Assembly (NCBI GenBank): GCA_947505105.1
Contig: CANNKG010000007.1
Location: 1-60,706 of the forward strand
Length of the DNA stretch: 60,706 nt
Reading direction: 5' to 3'
Source of the DNA: Methylococcaceae bacterium
GTDB lineage: Bacteria; Pseudomonadota; Gammaproteobacteria; Methylococcales; Methylomonadaceae
Both the position numbers and the translations under genes were made by a program. Below are positions 10,216-19,466 of this stretch, piece after piece (position 1 is the first letter of the stretch; every line of letters starts with the position of its first letter). The notes under the pieces are model-generated. The model had not been told where the DNA came from. It saw only the letters and a program-made list of their open reading frames with translations, and searched no databases.

Positions 10216-11508
10216 ATGTCATTTTCCGAACTTGGCTTATCAGCCGAAATATTACAAGCCCTCGATGAACAGGGCTATAAAGCACCGACACCCATTCAAA
10301 AACAAGCGATACCGGTAGTGATGGCGGGTCGCGACTTGCTGGCGGGTGCCCAGACCGGCACCGGGAAAACCGCCGGATTTACCCTGCCGATTCTGCAATT
10401 GTTAAGTGATCGCCCAACCAGTCAACGACCACGCCCGATCAGATCTCTGGTTCTCGTGCCGACGCGTGAGTTAGCGTTGCAGGTACATGAAAGCATTAAA
10501 GATTACGGTAAACATTTACCGTTATACGCCGAAGTCATTTATGGCGGGGTCAGCATCAATAATCAAATTCGCAATTTACGTCGAGGTTGCGATATCGTCG
10601 TCGCCACACCGGGACGATTGTTGGATCATGTGCAACAACAAACCATCGATTTATCGGCAGTTCAAATTCTGGTGCTCGATGAAGCGGATCGGATGTTGGA
10701 CATGGGTTTTATTCAGGATATGCGTAAAATTTTCGCGCTCCTGCCGAAAAAGCGGCAAACTCTGTTATTTTCGGCGACCTTTTCGACAGAAATTAAAACC
10801 CTGGCCGGTCAATTATTAAATAACCCCGCCCAAGTTGAAATTGCGCGTAATCAACAGACTGTCGATGCTATCGAACAACAGGTTTATCCGATCAAACGTG
10901 AGCATAAGCGTGAATTGCTCTCGTTCCTGATCGGCAACGGCAATTGGCAGCAAGTGCTGATTTTTGTGCGCACCAAGCATGGCGCAGATCGTCTCGCCAA
11001 GCAATTACTGCTGGATGGCATTCGCACTGCGGCCTTGCATGGTGACAAAACCCAAGCGGCTCGCTTGAAAGCCCTGGATATGCTCAAAAGCGGCAAAGTG
11101 ACCGCGCTGGTGGCAACCGATATTGCCGCGCGCGGACTTGACATTGATCAACTGCCCTATGTGGTCAATTATGATTTACCCGCCGTCCCAGAGGACTATG
11201 TCCATCGAATAGGTCGAACCGGGCGAGCCGGGGCAACCGGTATCGCAATTTCCTTGGTATCGGCGGATGAAGCAAAATTATTGCTTGCGATAGAGAAATT
11301 ACTGAAGACCAACATTCCGAGGGTTGCTGATACCGGCTACGAAAAAGAGTCTTTGGCGGTCGCCGACCATGCGCCAAGGAAAGCCAATCCTGCTGCCGTC
11401 AAAAAGCCCCTAGATCGCAATAGACGTCGAACCAGTCCGGCAGCGGCTGATAATAATCGACGTAAACCTAGCAATGACAATCGCCAAGGGAGAAAGTCTA
11501 AGCGATAG
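10216..11508 (+). CDS. rhlE: DEAD-box RNA helicase, RhlE type
   Basis: This 430-residue ATP-dependent RNA helicase has the full DEAD-box set: Q motif ([14 protein letters not shown]), Walker [34 protein letters not shown], and the C-lobe motifs [13 protein letters not shown] and [11 protein letters not shown] short basic tail rich in Arg, Lys and Asn follows, as in RhlE, and there is no DbpA-type RNA-binding domain. The ATG has an AAGGA site. RhlE helps ribosome maturation and RNA turnover. It lies 74 nt after copB but is probably a separate unit. Confidence 0.93.
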   Translation: MSFSELGLSAEILQALDEQGYKAPTPIQKQAIPVVMAGRDLLAGAQTGTGKTAGFTLPILQLLSDRPTSQRPRPIRSLVLVPTRELALQVHESIKDYGKHLPLYAEVIYGGVSINNQIRNLRRGCDIVVATPGRLLDHVQQQTIDLSAVQILVLDEADRMLDMGFIQDMRKIFALLPKKRQTLLFSATFSTEIKTLAGQLLNNPAQVEIARNQQTVDAIEQQVYPIKREHKRELLSFLIGNGNWQQVLIFVRTKHGADRLAKQLLLDGIRTAALHGDKTQAARLKALDMLKSGKVTALVATDIAARGLDIDQLPYVVNYDLPAVPEDYVHRIGRTGRAGATGIAISLVSADEAKLLLAIEKLLKTNIPRVADTGYEKESLAVADHAPRKANPAAVKKPLDRNRRRTSPAAADNNRRKPSNDNRQGRKSKR

Positions 11509-11543
11509 CTATGCCCCTTCGCAGTAAAAGCGCTTTGATAAAG

Positions 11544-11580
11544 CATCAAGCATGGCTAGTATTGAAGTGCATGCTTGATG
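11544..11580. repeat. Perfect 11-bp inverted repeat
   Basis: The arms catcaagcatg (11544-11554) and catgcttgatg (11570-11580) are exact complements around a 15-nt spacer. No T-run follows on either strand. It lies between the convergent rhlE (+) and the small ORF at 11621-11740 (-). It may work as a bidirectional terminator hairpin; a protein-binding site is the alternative. Confidence 0.5.
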
Positions 11581-11620
11581 ATCGAACTTTAATCACTGAA
11601 TAATAGCAATCAAATCTAGC

Positions 11621-11740
11621 CTAATCTTTAAATTCTTTAGAGTTTTTAATGGGGTCGAGATTGGGCATTTTGTTGATAAAAACCACCGCACCCAACAACA
11701 TGATGCAAAATCCGCTCAACATAGCAATATCAAGTAACAT
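11621..11740 (-). CDS. Small single-span membrane protein (39 residues), unknown
   Basis: The reading frame starts at an ATG (11738-11740) eight bases after CAGGAG, a strong ribosome site, and ends at TAG (11621-11623). The product begins MLLDIAMLSGFCIMLLGAVV, which is one hydrophobic segment of about 22 residues, then a polar tail with a Pro (INKMPNLDP) and several Lys. This is the layout of small bacterial membrane peptides that associate with larger membrane complexes. I recognise no family. It faces rhlE across an 11-bp inverted repeat. Confidence 0.6.
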   Translation of the reverse strand: MLLDIAMLSGFCIMLLGAVVFINKMPNLDPIKNSKEFKD

Positions 11741-12166
11741 GATAGTAACTCCTGATCGATAAATAATGAAACTTAAGGTTTTTATTGGTAGGAAACTATT
11801 CCAGAAGTCTGAAATAACCTATCTCTACAATATAGTGGATTACAAGCTATTTTCATGCCATTAAGTGGCCTAATAAAAAATAGTAAGTAAATCATTTATT
11901 TGATTCGCTGTATTTAATTTGAAATCATTTGTTAAGGCTTCACTTTCGGTGCAAATCCACCGATCGGTTGTTTATTTCGTCCAGCGTTTCCAAGAAAAAC
12001 CGAACTAGGTGGCAAGAATATTTAGAAGCGGCATGTTAATATGTTGCCATAAATTTCAATGGTTGATTTCTAACCGAAATATATTGAAATAACAGTCCAA
12101 ATATGTTCATGGGTGACTTAAATGAGCATATTTATCCTCGTTCACCTCTACATTTTATTGGCAAAG
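11741..12166. other. Intergenic stretch between the small ORF and gnd
   Basis: This 426-nt, AT-rich region separates the leftward small ORF from the rightward gnd gene, so it should hold both promoters. I see no clear -35/-10 pair, RNA gene, riboswitch or repeat in it. The in-frame TTG/ATG extension of gnd to 12122 lies at its right end and is judged non-coding. Confidence 0.5.
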
Positions 12167-13612
12167 ATGAAAGCAAATATCGGATTGATCGGTTTGGCCG
12201 TGATGGGTCAGAACCTTGTACTAAATATGAATGACCATGGTTTTAAAGTGGCTGTCCACAATCGTACTCAGAAAACCACTGACGAATTTTTAGCCGGTCC
12301 CGCTAACGGTACGCAGGTCATTGGTTGTGCAAGTCTTGCGGACTTAGTGGAGAGTTTGGAAGCACCACGCAAAATTATGTTGATGGTAAAAGCGGGTGCT
12401 GTTGTTGATTCCTATATCGAACAATTGCTACCTTTATTGAGTCCTGGCGATATTATTATCGATGGTGGAAATTCTTTATATACCGATACCAATCGACGCA
12501 CCGAGTATTTACGCGAAAAGAATATTCTGTTCGTCGGCAGCGGCGTTTCGGGCGGTGAACTGGGCGCGCGTAACGGGCCATCGATTATGCCGGGCGGTAA
12601 TCCTGAAGCATGGCAGCATGTTAAAACGATTTTTCAGGCGATCAGCGCCAAGGTAGACGAGGAGCCTTGTTGTAATTGGGTAGGCGACCAAGGCGCCGGA
12701 CATTACGTCAAAATGGTGCATAACGGCATTGAATACGGCGATATGCAGTTGATTTGTGAGGCCTATCATTTACTGTCGCAAGCGCTTGGATTGTCTGCCG
12801 ATCAATTGCACGAAATTTTTGCGGCGTGGAATCAGGATAAGCTCAGTTCTTATCTGATCGAAATCACTGCCGATATTTTGAAATACAAAGATGCAGATGG
12901 CTTGCCTTTGGTTGACAAGATTCAGGACACTGCCGGCCAAAAGGGTACCGGTAAATGGACTGCAATTAATGCGCTAGATTTAGGTATTCCGTTGACCTTA
13001 ATTGGTGAATCAGTCTTTGCGCGCTGTTTATCAGCTCAAAAAGAAGAGCGTCTGCATGCCGCGAGGGTACTACCTGCAAGTGGCGACAGTTACCAAGGCG
13101 ATGCTGCTGAATTGATTAAGGCGGTCGGCGATGCCTTATATGCATCGAAGATTATTTCCTATGCCCAAGGTTTTCGTTTAATGCGCGAAGCGGCGCTTGA
13201 GTATAAATGGTCGCTTGCTTATGGCGATATCGCGCTGATGTGGCGAGGCGGCTGCATTATTCGAAGCCGCTTCTTGAACGATATTAAAAAAGCTTATGTT
13301 ACGCACCCGCAACTGGAGAATTTATTATTCGATCAATTTTTTATCGATGCGATTCAACAGGCAGAACAGGGCTGGCGTAAAGCGATTATCACCGGTATTC
13401 AATTAGGTATTCCGACACCGGCTTTTTCAGCAGCCTTGGCCTATTACGACGGATATCGTTGCCCACGTTTGCCGGCTAACCTATTACAAGCTCAGCGCGA
13501 TTATTTCGGGGCGCACACTTACGAGCGCTTAGATAAACCGGCGGGCGAGTTTTTTCATACTGACTGGACCGGCGAGGGTGGAAACGTTGCCTCGACCCAG
13601 TACATTGTGTAA
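12167..13612 (+). CDS. gnd: 6-phosphogluconate dehydrogenase (decarboxylating)
   Basis: The 481-residue product oxidises and decarboxylates 6-phosphogluconate to ribulose-5-phosphate and CO2. The N-terminal nucleotide-binding fold reads IGLIGLAVMGQNLVLNM, and the catalytic region includes GDQGAGHYVKMVHNGIEYGD and GQKGTGKWT. The length is that of the long Gnd form, with C-terminal HTDWTGEGG. I chose the ATG at 12167 because the family begins right before this fold; the extension to 12122 (MSIFILVHLYILLAK) does not fit. It heads the gnd-zwf-pgl group. In methylotrophs these three enzymes form the dissimilatory cycle that oxidises formaldehyde-derived hexose phosphate to CO2 and makes NADPH. Confidence 0.97.
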   Translation: MKANIGLIGLAVMGQNLVLNMNDHGFKVAVHNRTQKTTDEFLAGPANGTQVIGCASLADLVESLEAPRKIMLMVKAGAVVDSYIEQLLPLLSPGDIIIDGGNSLYTDTNRRTEYLREKNILFVGSGVSGGELGARNGPSIMPGGNPEAWQHVKTIFQAISAKVDEEPCCNWVGDQGAGHYVKMVHNGIEYGDMQLICEAYHLLSQALGLSADQLHEIFAAWNQDKLSSYLIEITADILKYKDADGLPLVDKIQDTAGQKGTGKWTAINALDLGIPLTLIGESVFARCLSAQKEERLHAARVLPASGDSYQGDAAELIKAVGDALYASKIISYAQGFRLMREAALEYKWSLAYGDIALMWRGGCIIRSRFLNDIKKAYVTHPQLENLLFDQFFIDAIQQAEQGWRKAIITGIQLGIPTPAFSAALAYYDGYRCPRLPANLLQAQRDYFGAHTYERLDKPAGEFFHTDWTGEGGNVASTQYIV

Positions 13613-13687
13613 TCACGGGTAAATCCATTGTCTGGTTGATCATCTTTAGCTCAGCCAGATTCGACTCATTTTTGGAGTTCTTACATT

Positions 13688-15172
13688 ATGCAAGCAGAAG
13701 CCTGTACCTATGTGATTTTTGGCGCGACCGGTAATTTATCGCGCGTGAAGTTAATGCCTGCCTTATACCATCTGGATATAGACAAGCGTCTGCCGGTGGG
13801 CACCCGAATTTTAGCGATTGGTCGTCGTGATTGGGATCAGGCGACTTGGTTGAATGAAGTGCGCGAAATGCTTCAGGCCAAATTGGGTGAGCAATTTGAT
13901 GAAAAACGTTTCAAGCATTTTAGTGAAAAGCTGCATTATCACCGTGGCGATATACTAAGCTCTCAATGCTATAGTGAATTAAGTAAGACTCTGAATGAAG
14001 ACTGTTATTCTAAAAACATGGCGTTCTATTTGTCGATCAGTCCTGCGGAATTCGGCGAGGTGATGGGCCATTTGAGTAACCAACAGTTGTTGAAGGAAGA
14101 TTACGGCTGGCGACGGGTCATTATCGAAAAGCCTTTCGGCTATGATCTCGAAAGTGCTCAGGCTTTGCAAAAACGCATCAACCAGTATGTGACTGAAGAG
14201 CAGATTTATCGCATCGATCACTATTTGGGCAAAGATACCGTTCAAAACGTGTTGGTGTTCCGCTTTGCGAACATCATGCTCGAACCGTTGTGGAATCGCA
14301 ATTATATCGACCATATCCAGATTACCCACTCCGAAGAGCTCGGCATCAGCACCCGTGGCGGTTATTACAATAGCGCCGGCGCATTGCGCGATATGCTGCA
14401 AAGTCATTTGTTGCAACTGTTGACCTTGGTGGCGATGGAGCCGCCAGTGTCGATGGAAGCCGAAGCCTTGCGTGACGAAAAAGTTAAAGTCTTAAAATCG
14501 ATCCGCCGGATTCCGAAAGAAGCGGTCCATGCGCACGCTTTTCGCGGGCAGTACGGGCAGGGCACCATTAATGGCGAGAAGGTCAACAGTTACCTGCAGG
14601 AGCAGGATATTCCGCCGAATAGCGTGACTGAAACCTATGCGGCGATGAAATTGTATGTCGATAACTGGCGTTGGCGTGGAGTACCGTTTTATCTGCGAAC
14701 CGGTAAACGTCTGGCCAAAGCGCAATCGGTGATTTCGATTTGTTTTAGACATCCACCGCAGCAATTATTTCACGATACCCAGATTCAATGTCTGAATCCA
14801 AACTGGGTGCTGCTAGGCATTCAACCAGAAGAGTGCATTCGGATTGAAATGACTTCCAAAGAACCTGGATTGGAAATGCGTACCCGCACCAGTAGTCTCG
14901 ATACCGATTTCAGACACGGGCATGAAAAAAATATCGAAGCCTATGAAAACTTGTTGCTTGACGTGTTGCAAGGCGATCGTTCGCTGTTTTTACGCTTTGA
15001 TGAAGTCGAATACGCTTGGCGTATTGTCGATCCTATTTTACAAACCTGGGCGATTGAGCGCGATTATATCGCGACCTATCCGGCAGGTTCTTGGGGGCCG
15101 ATGGAAAGTCGGCGTATTTTTGATAAAGATAGCCATAGTTGGCGTAGTTCATTGGTACCCGAATGCAAATAA
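13688..15172 (+). CDS. zwf: Glucose-6-phosphate 1-dehydrogenase
   Basis: This 494-residue enzyme oxidises glucose-6-phosphate to 6-phosphogluconolactone with reduction of NADP. The nucleotide-binding start [17 protein letters not shown], the substrate-lysine region IEKPFGYDL and the active-site signature [13 protein letters not shown] are intact. The ATG follows a TTGGAG ribosome site. It lies 75 nt after gnd and overlaps pgl by 10 nt, which suggests co-translation of the next step. Confidence 0.98.
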   Translation: MQAEACTYVIFGATGNLSRVKLMPALYHLDIDKRLPVGTRILAIGRRDWDQATWLNEVREMLQAKLGEQFDEKRFKHFSEKLHYHRGDILSSQCYSELSKTLNEDCYSKNMAFYLSISPAEFGEVMGHLSNQQLLKEDYGWRRVIIEKPFGYDLESAQALQKRINQYVTEEQIYRIDHYLGKDTVQNVLVFRFANIMLEPLWNRNYIDHIQITHSEELGISTRGGYYNSAGALRDMLQSHLLQLLTLVAMEPPVSMEAEALRDEKVKVLKSIRRIPKEAVHAHAFRGQYGQGTINGEKVNSYLQEQDIPPNSVTETYAAMKLYVDNWRWRGVPFYLRTGKRLAKAQSVISICFRHPPQQLFHDTQIQCLNPNWVLLGIQPEECIRIEMTSKEPGLEMRTRTSSLDTDFRHGHEKNIEAYENLLLDVLQGDRSLFLRFDEVEYAWRIVDPILQTWAIERDYIATYPAGSWGPMESRRIFDKDSHSWRSSLVPECK

Positions 15173-15846
15173 TCAAAGAATGGTTAACATTTGATACTGC
15201 CGCACAGGTTGCTGAGGCGGTTTGTGCGGATATTTTAACTCAAGCGGAGCAGGCAATTGCTGCACGCGGTAGTTTTAAATTGGTGCTGGCCGGTGGCTCA
15301 ACGCCCGAGCAGATTTATCGACTGCTGGCCAAAGCACCGGCTAATTGGGCCAAGTGGTTTATTTATTACGGTGATGAACGCTGCTTGCCGGTCGACCATC
15401 CCGAGCGCAATAGCGTGATGGCAGCGAATGCTTTGCTTGACCAAGTTCCGATTCCGGCAGGGCAAATATTTACGATGCCGACCGAGTTTGGACCTGAACA
15501 GGCTAAAACGCTTTATCAACAAGCGATTGAGCATAGCTTGCCATTTGATATGGTGTTGCTCGGCATGGGCGAAGATGGGCATACTGCAAGCTTGTTTCCA
15601 GGGCATCAGCATCTTGAAACTGAAACGGTACATGCCGTTTACAATTCACCAAAGCCGCCGCCTGAGCGTATTTCCTTAAGCGCCCGCGCGTTAGGTGCGA
15701 CTCATAAGCTATGCTTTATTATCACCGGCGCGAGTAAACAGACTGCTGTCAAACAATGGCAAGCGGGTGAAGCCTTACCGGTTGCGACGATTGCGCCGGA
15801 ATGTGGGGTGGTGGTTTATTGTGATGCTTCAGTGTTGGGCGACTAA
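15163..15846 (+). CDS. pgl: 6-phosphogluconolactonase
   Basis: The 227-residue protein belongs to the SugarP-isomerase-like lactonase family (DevB/Pgl) and hydrolyses 6-phosphogluconolactone. Family motifs visible are [32 protein letters not shown] and [16 protein letters not shown]. Its ATG lies inside the last codons of zwf, so the two are probably translationally coupled. It completes the gnd-zwf-pgl set. A palindromic repeat follows its stop codon. Confidence 0.96.
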   Translation: MQIIKEWLTFDTAAQVAEAVCADILTQAEQAIAARGSFKLVLAGGSTPEQIYRLLAKAPANWAKWFIYYGDERCLPVDHPERNSVMAANALLDQVPIPAGQIFTMPTEFGPEQAKTLYQQAIEHSLPFDMVLLGMGEDGHTASLFPGHQHLETETVHAVYNSPKPPPERISLSARALGATHKLCFIITGASKQTAVKQWQAGEALPVATIAPECGVVVYCDASVLGD

Positions 15847-15854
15847 TCAGCACC

Positions 15855-15923
15855 GTAGCCTGGATGGAATCCAGGAATAAGGTTGATGTTAAATCCTGGA
15901 TTTCGGAAGCTTATTCAGGCTAC
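15855..15923. repeat. REP-like palindromic intergenic element
   Basis: The outer arms gtagcctg (15855-15862) and caggctac (15916-15923) and the inner arms aatccagga (15868-15876) and tcctggatt (15894-15902) are exact complements, so the 69-nt element can fold into one long interrupted hairpin. Intergenic units starting GTAGCCTGGAT or similar are common in gammaproteobacteria. It sits between pgl and the cassette-like genes. Confidence 0.7.
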
Positions 15924-15954
15924 CTTGATTGTTCAACCTTAAGGAATACAGTGC

Positions 15955-16746
15955 ATGTCTTCTGAACTGACATGGCGAAAAGCCATAAATAAGGTGTTGG
16001 GTTCATCCGCAACGCCTCTTCATTACAATGAGATTACCGAGCGAATCATCTCAGAAGGTTTGCGCAAGAATCTCGGAGCTACGCCAGCTGCAACGGTAAA
16101 TGCGAAAATAACAGCCTCTATCAAGCACGAAGGAAATTCCTCACCATTCGTCCGAATATCCAAAGGAACTTCTTCAATGCGTACCGGTGTGTCTGGCATG
16201 TCGATAATGATTCCCAAACTCACACCGGACGTAACGGAATCAGAAGAATCAGAAGAACAGTATGAAATCATTACTTCCTTCGGAATGTTCTGGCGCAAAG
16301 AAGCAGTTGAGTGGATCGCTACACCAAAGTTGCTCGGGATGCAGCAGATTGGTGCTACCCCCGTTGATTTCAACAAACAGTTAGGAATCTACCTTCTTTA
16401 CGACGGTCGGGAGGTTATCTATATTGGCCGAACTACCGACAGACCATTAGGCAGGCGACTGTACGAACACACGATTGATCGCATGTCTGCTCGTTGGGAT
16501 AGGTTCTCGTGGTTTGGGTTACTGCCTGTATCAGACAAAGGTGAAATCGGTGATCTACCAGAAAATTATGGCGCGGCAAAACTGATTCCGGCGTTGGAGG
16601 CCATTTTGATTGAGGCACTTGAGCCACGCCAGAACAGAAAAAGAGGAGATGACTTGGCAGCAGTGGAGTACCTTCACAAGGTTGATCCAGAAATAGAAAA
16701 AAAGAAGGTTAAAGCGACATTGGATGCCGCTCTTAATAAACTATGA
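15955..16746 (+). CDS. HARE-HTH plus GIY-YIG domain protein, possible nuclease
   Basis: This 263-residue protein has an N-terminal region like the HARE-HTH domain (LTWRKAINKVLGSSATPLHY through about residue 75), a winged-helix module found in DNA-modifying and restriction enzymes. The C-terminal half looks like a GIY-YIG nuclease: GIY at 144-146, YIG at 156-158, Arg residues near 167-168 (GRRLYEH), and Glu220 with Asn227 in IEALEPRQNRKRG, matching the catalytic Glu and Asn of the family. It ends five bases before an attC-like site, and the next gene begins right after that site, which is the spacing of integron gene cassettes. A restriction or anti-mobile-element role is plausible but inferred. 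Confidence 0.75.
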   Translation: MSSELTWRKAINKVLGSSATPLHYNEITERIISEGLRKNLGATPAATVNAKITASIKHEGNSSPFVRISKGTSSMRTGVSGMSIMIPKLTPDVTESEESEEQYEIITSFGMFWRKEAVEWIATPKLLGMQQIGATPVDFNKQLGIYLLYDGREVIYIGRTTDRPLGRRLYEHTIDRMSARWDRFSWFGLLPVSDKGEIGDLPENYGAAKLIPALEAILIEALEPRQNRKRGDDLAAVEYLHKVDPEIEKKKVKATLDAALNKL

Positions 16747-16750
16747 AAAT

Positions 16751-16810
16751 GCTGAACAAAACGCTCCAGCAAACTCCGCTAAGGCTCCGCGCTCAGCTAT
16801 GAGTTAAGGC
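16751..16810 (+). mobile_element. attC-like integron cassette recombination site
   Basis: The 60-bp segment starts GCTGAAC (near RYYYAAC), contains the ACGCTCCAGC block often seen in chromosomal attC sites, then an imperfect internal hairpin rich in CTCCGC, and ends GAGTTAAGGC (near GTTRRRY). It fills the whole space between two reading frames. Both outer boxes deviate from consensus by about one position, so the site may be old or a look-alike. No integrase gene lies in the window. Confidence 0.5.
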
Positions 16811-16811
16811 A

Positions 16812-17246
16812 ATGACAGTCGCCCTCTTCGTTCTTGGTGCTATCGCTTTATCGGCCTTCGCTGTTTGGTCGGTTCGAAGTGAATCCGCCGCGATGGAGAA
16901 AAAGGTTCAAGAAACATTTGCCGACCGTGAATCCCTCTCCCCGGAAGCATTCTATGATCGCTATTTTCTGGACTTAGGCATCGCACCAGAGGTCGTCATT
17001 GATACTCGCAAAATCCTTGAAGAGCAGCTTGGTACCGACATGTCCCACCTTCGAGCAGAAGACGATTTTTCAAAGAACCTCAGCTTCTTCTGGGACTTTG
17101 ACTCATTGGCTGACGTCGAACTCATACTCGCCATCGAGAAGCACTTTCAAATCAAGATCTCAAATCACGAAGCAGAGAAAACGCACACGGTCACTGAATT
17201 GGTGCAGTTGGTTTCCAGCAAAGTTGGAAGTTCAAGTGCATCCTAA
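16812..17246 (+). CDS. Membrane-anchored acyl-carrier-protein-like protein
   Basis: This 144-residue protein has an N-terminal hydrophobic anchor (residues 2-20) and a C-terminal domain resembling acyl carrier protein. The segment DSLADVELILAIEKHF (Ser98) copies the ACP phosphopantetheine motif DSLDxVEL, followed by an acidic region and HTVTELVQLV, as in ACP helix III-IV. Small ACP-like proteins of the DUF1493 kind are similar. A membrane-tethered carrier could serve lipid or envelope acylation; this is inference. It begins immediately after the attC-like site and runs toward the herA-like gene on the other strand, with only 14 nt between stop codons. Confidence 0.7.
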   Translation: MTVALFVLGAIALSAFAVWSVRSESAAMEKKVQETFADRESLSPEAFYDRYFLDLGIAPEVVIDTRKILEEQLGTDMSHLRAEDDFSKNLSFFWDFDSLADVELILAIEKHFQIKISNHEAEKTHTVTELVQLVSSKVGSSSAS

Positions 17247-17260
17247 CTATCGCTACCTTG

Positions 17261-18727
17261 CTATCGGCGACCATTCAGCAAAGAACCCAAAATTCCGCGC
17301 ACGATTTGTTTGCCAACACTGCTGCCAATACTTCGAGCGGCGCTTTTGATCAGTGCTTCGGTGGCTGTTTCGCGTTGTCTGGCAGGCCTTCCCGACGACT
17401 TCCGAGTGGTTTTATATTCTTGAGCCTCAGCCTCACTTAGGAGCGTTTGCTCGGCACGTTTTTTGAGCAATTCATACGCGGATTCTCGATCGATTGCTTG
17501 TTCATAACGACCCTTCATGGGCGAGCGGTTCATTAATTCGCTGCGTTGTGCCTCTGTCAGCGGGCCGATTTGTGATTCGGGCGGGCGGATATAAATTCGT
17601 TCGACCTGGGTTGGGCTTCCGTCTTGGTTCAGAACCGATACCAAGGCTTCGCCGGTTTTTAATTCTTGGATTGTCGTCTCGGTATCAAGGCTGGGATTGC
17701 TGCGAAAGGTTTCCGCGACGCTTTTGACGACTTGCTGATCTTTTGGTGTATAGGCTCTTAAGGCATGTTGCACCTTGACGCCCAGTTGTCCGAGTACGCC
17801 TTCCGGAATATCCAGCGGACTTTGGCTGATGAAGTAGATACCCACCCCTTTGGAGCGGATCAAACGCACAATTTGTTCAATTTTATCGAGCAGCGCTTTC
17901 GGGGCTTGATCGAATAATAAATGCGCTTCGTCAAAGAATAACACTAACTTAGGGCGGTCGGCATCACCGACTTCCGGTAGGGTTTCGAATAATTCCGATA
18001 GTAACCATAATAGAAAAGTCGCATATAAGCGCGGCGACCGAGTTGTGAGTTGCGTGGCGTCGAGAATACTGATCACACCGTTGCCTGAGAAATCGGTCTT
18101 ACAAAAATCTTCCAAACTAAGTGCCGGTTCTCCGAAAAAATGTTCGGCGCCTTGCTCTTCGAGAATCAGTAATTGCCGCTGAATTGCGCCAATACTGGCT
18201 GGAGCGATATTGCCATATTCGGTTTGTAAGGACTTCGATTCCTGACCCATCCAGTTAAGCATCGAGCGCAAGTCTTTTAAATCGAGTAACAAGAGCCCAT
18301 TATCATCGGCAATTTTAAAACAGCTATACATTACACCAGTCTGGGTTTCGTTCAGTTCGAGTAAATTGGAAAGCAGTAACGGACCGATATCTGAAATGGT
18401 AGTTCTGATCGGGTGACCGGATTTGCCGAAAATATCCCAAAAGAGCGTCGGATTGCCATGCGGCTGAAAATCCGCAATGCCGATTTGTTCAAGACGTTCC
18501 TTAATTTTCGGATTAGCCTGTCCTGCCTGAGCAATGCCGGATAAATCGCCCTTAATATCGGCTAAAAATACCGGAACGCCAATTTTAGCAAAGCCTTCCG
18601 CCATAATTTGTAAGGTGACGGTTTTGCCGGTTCCGGTTGCGCCTGAGATCATGCCATGACGATTGGCCATCGCTGCATCCATGGCAACTTTTAGACTTTG
18701 TTTTCCGCCCAATAAAAGCTCTTGCAT
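17261..18727 (-). CDS. HerA-like P-loop ATPase (DUF853, YjgR type)
   Basis: The 488-residue protein matches the DUF853/YjgR group of HerA-FtsK-like ATPases. The P-loop SGATGTGKT lies at residues 28-36, a Walker B region reads LVLFFDEAHLLFDQ, and GIYFISQSPLDIPEGVLGQLG is typical of the group. The C-terminal third is charged (Arg, Glu) before a final GSSVGKQIVRGILGSLL segment. The biological role is poorly known even in E. coli. Its ATG follows GGAAG. It starts 18 nt after the Nudix gene stop, so the two are probably co-transcribed. Confidence 0.9.
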   Translation of the reverse strand: MQELLLGGKQSLKVAMDAAMANRHGMISGATGTGKTVTLQIMAEGFAKIGVPVFLADIKGDLSGIAQAGQANPKIKERLEQIGIADFQPHGNPTLFWDIFGKSGHPIRTTISDIGPLLLSNLLELNETQTGVMYSCFKIADDNGLLLLDLKDLRSMLNWMGQESKSLQTEYGNIAPASIGAIQRQLLILEEQGAEHFFGEPALSLEDFCKTDFSGNGVISILDATQLTTRSPRLYATFLLWLLSELFETLPEVGDADRPKLVLFFDEAHLLFDQAPKALLDKIEQIVRLIRSKGVGIYFISQSPLDIPEGVLGQLGVKVQHALRAYTPKDQQVVKSVAETFRSNPSLDTETTIQELKTGEALVSVLNQDGSPTQVERIYIRPPESQIGPLTEAQRSELMNRSPMKGRYEQAIDRESAYELLKKRAEQTLLSEAEAQEYKTTRKSSGRPARQRETATEALIKSAARSIGSSVGKQIVRGILGSLLNGRR

Positions 18728-18745
18728 CTGTATTCTTCCGTATGG

Positions 18746-19186
18746 TTAAACCGAGCGTAAGGGAGTCACTTCGCCGGTCAGTTGATAATGCCGAAAATCT
18801 GCCAAGACTAGCGCATGATCGAATGCCAGCACCTCCGGCAGAGTATCGAAAGTGAATAAACCAAAGTTTTTGGCATCGTCGGCAGCGCAGGGCAAGCCGG
18901 TCGCTTCGGCGAGATAAACTGCGGTCACGGTATGATTACGGTTATCTCTTTTCGGATCAGAATACATACCCAGGAGCACTTTTAGTTTGACGTCGAGACA
19001 GGTTTCTTCCTTAGCTTCACGGACAGCTGCTTGCTCAAGGGTTTCACCGACATCGACAAAGCCGCCCGGAACTGCCCAGCCAAAAGGGGGGTAAGCACGT
19101 TCAATCAAGACAAAGGGTTTACCGGGTTGATCGACTAGCGTAATCAAAATATCGGCGGCGAGCAGCGGGGTAATCGGTTTGGGCAT
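18746..19186 (-). CDS. Nudix hydrolase
   Basis: The 146-residue protein has one Nudix domain, hydrolysing a nucleoside diphosphate linked to another group. The Nudix box is at residues 42-64: Gly42, Glu48, Arg56-Glu57 and the metal-binding Glu60-Glu61 are present, but the usual Gly near the end is Cys63. The WAVPGGFVDVGETLEQA segment resembles ADP-ribose or related pyrophosphatases; the substrate cannot be read from sequence. The ATG follows TTGGAG. It is the first gene of a two-gene unit with the HerA-like ATPase. Confidence 0.93.
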   Translation of the reverse strand: MPKPITPLLAADILITLVDQPGKPFVLIERAYPPFGWAVPGGFVDVGETLEQAAVREAKEETCLDVKLKVLLGMYSDPKRDNRNHTVTAVYLAEATGLPCAADDAKNFGLFTFDTLPEVLAFDHALVLADFRHYQLTGEVTPLRSV

Positions 19187-19466
19187 AATGACTCCAATTT
19201 AAATTTAATCAAGGCTTACTTTATCGCTATATCAAAGACTGATCATAAACCAAAGCACTGTTATTAGAAAGTTACAACAGCTCTCTCTTGAATAATCAGC
19301 TAGTTTCTTGATAAAACACTTGTGTTTGACTGAGTTGTTCCTGAATACATACCGCATAAAATATCTCTCGCGCTTGTTTTTTTGTTGATAGACGATATAT
19401 GTGTTTAGATAAAGCCGTCTGAATAAGCTTAAATTGTGGTGTCAACTTTGTCCGGAGAGAGAAAAT

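Noticed and set aside
12122-12166. Extended N-terminus of Gnd
   Set aside because: The family starts immediately before the GLIGLAVMGQN fold; the 15 extra residues have no counterpart.
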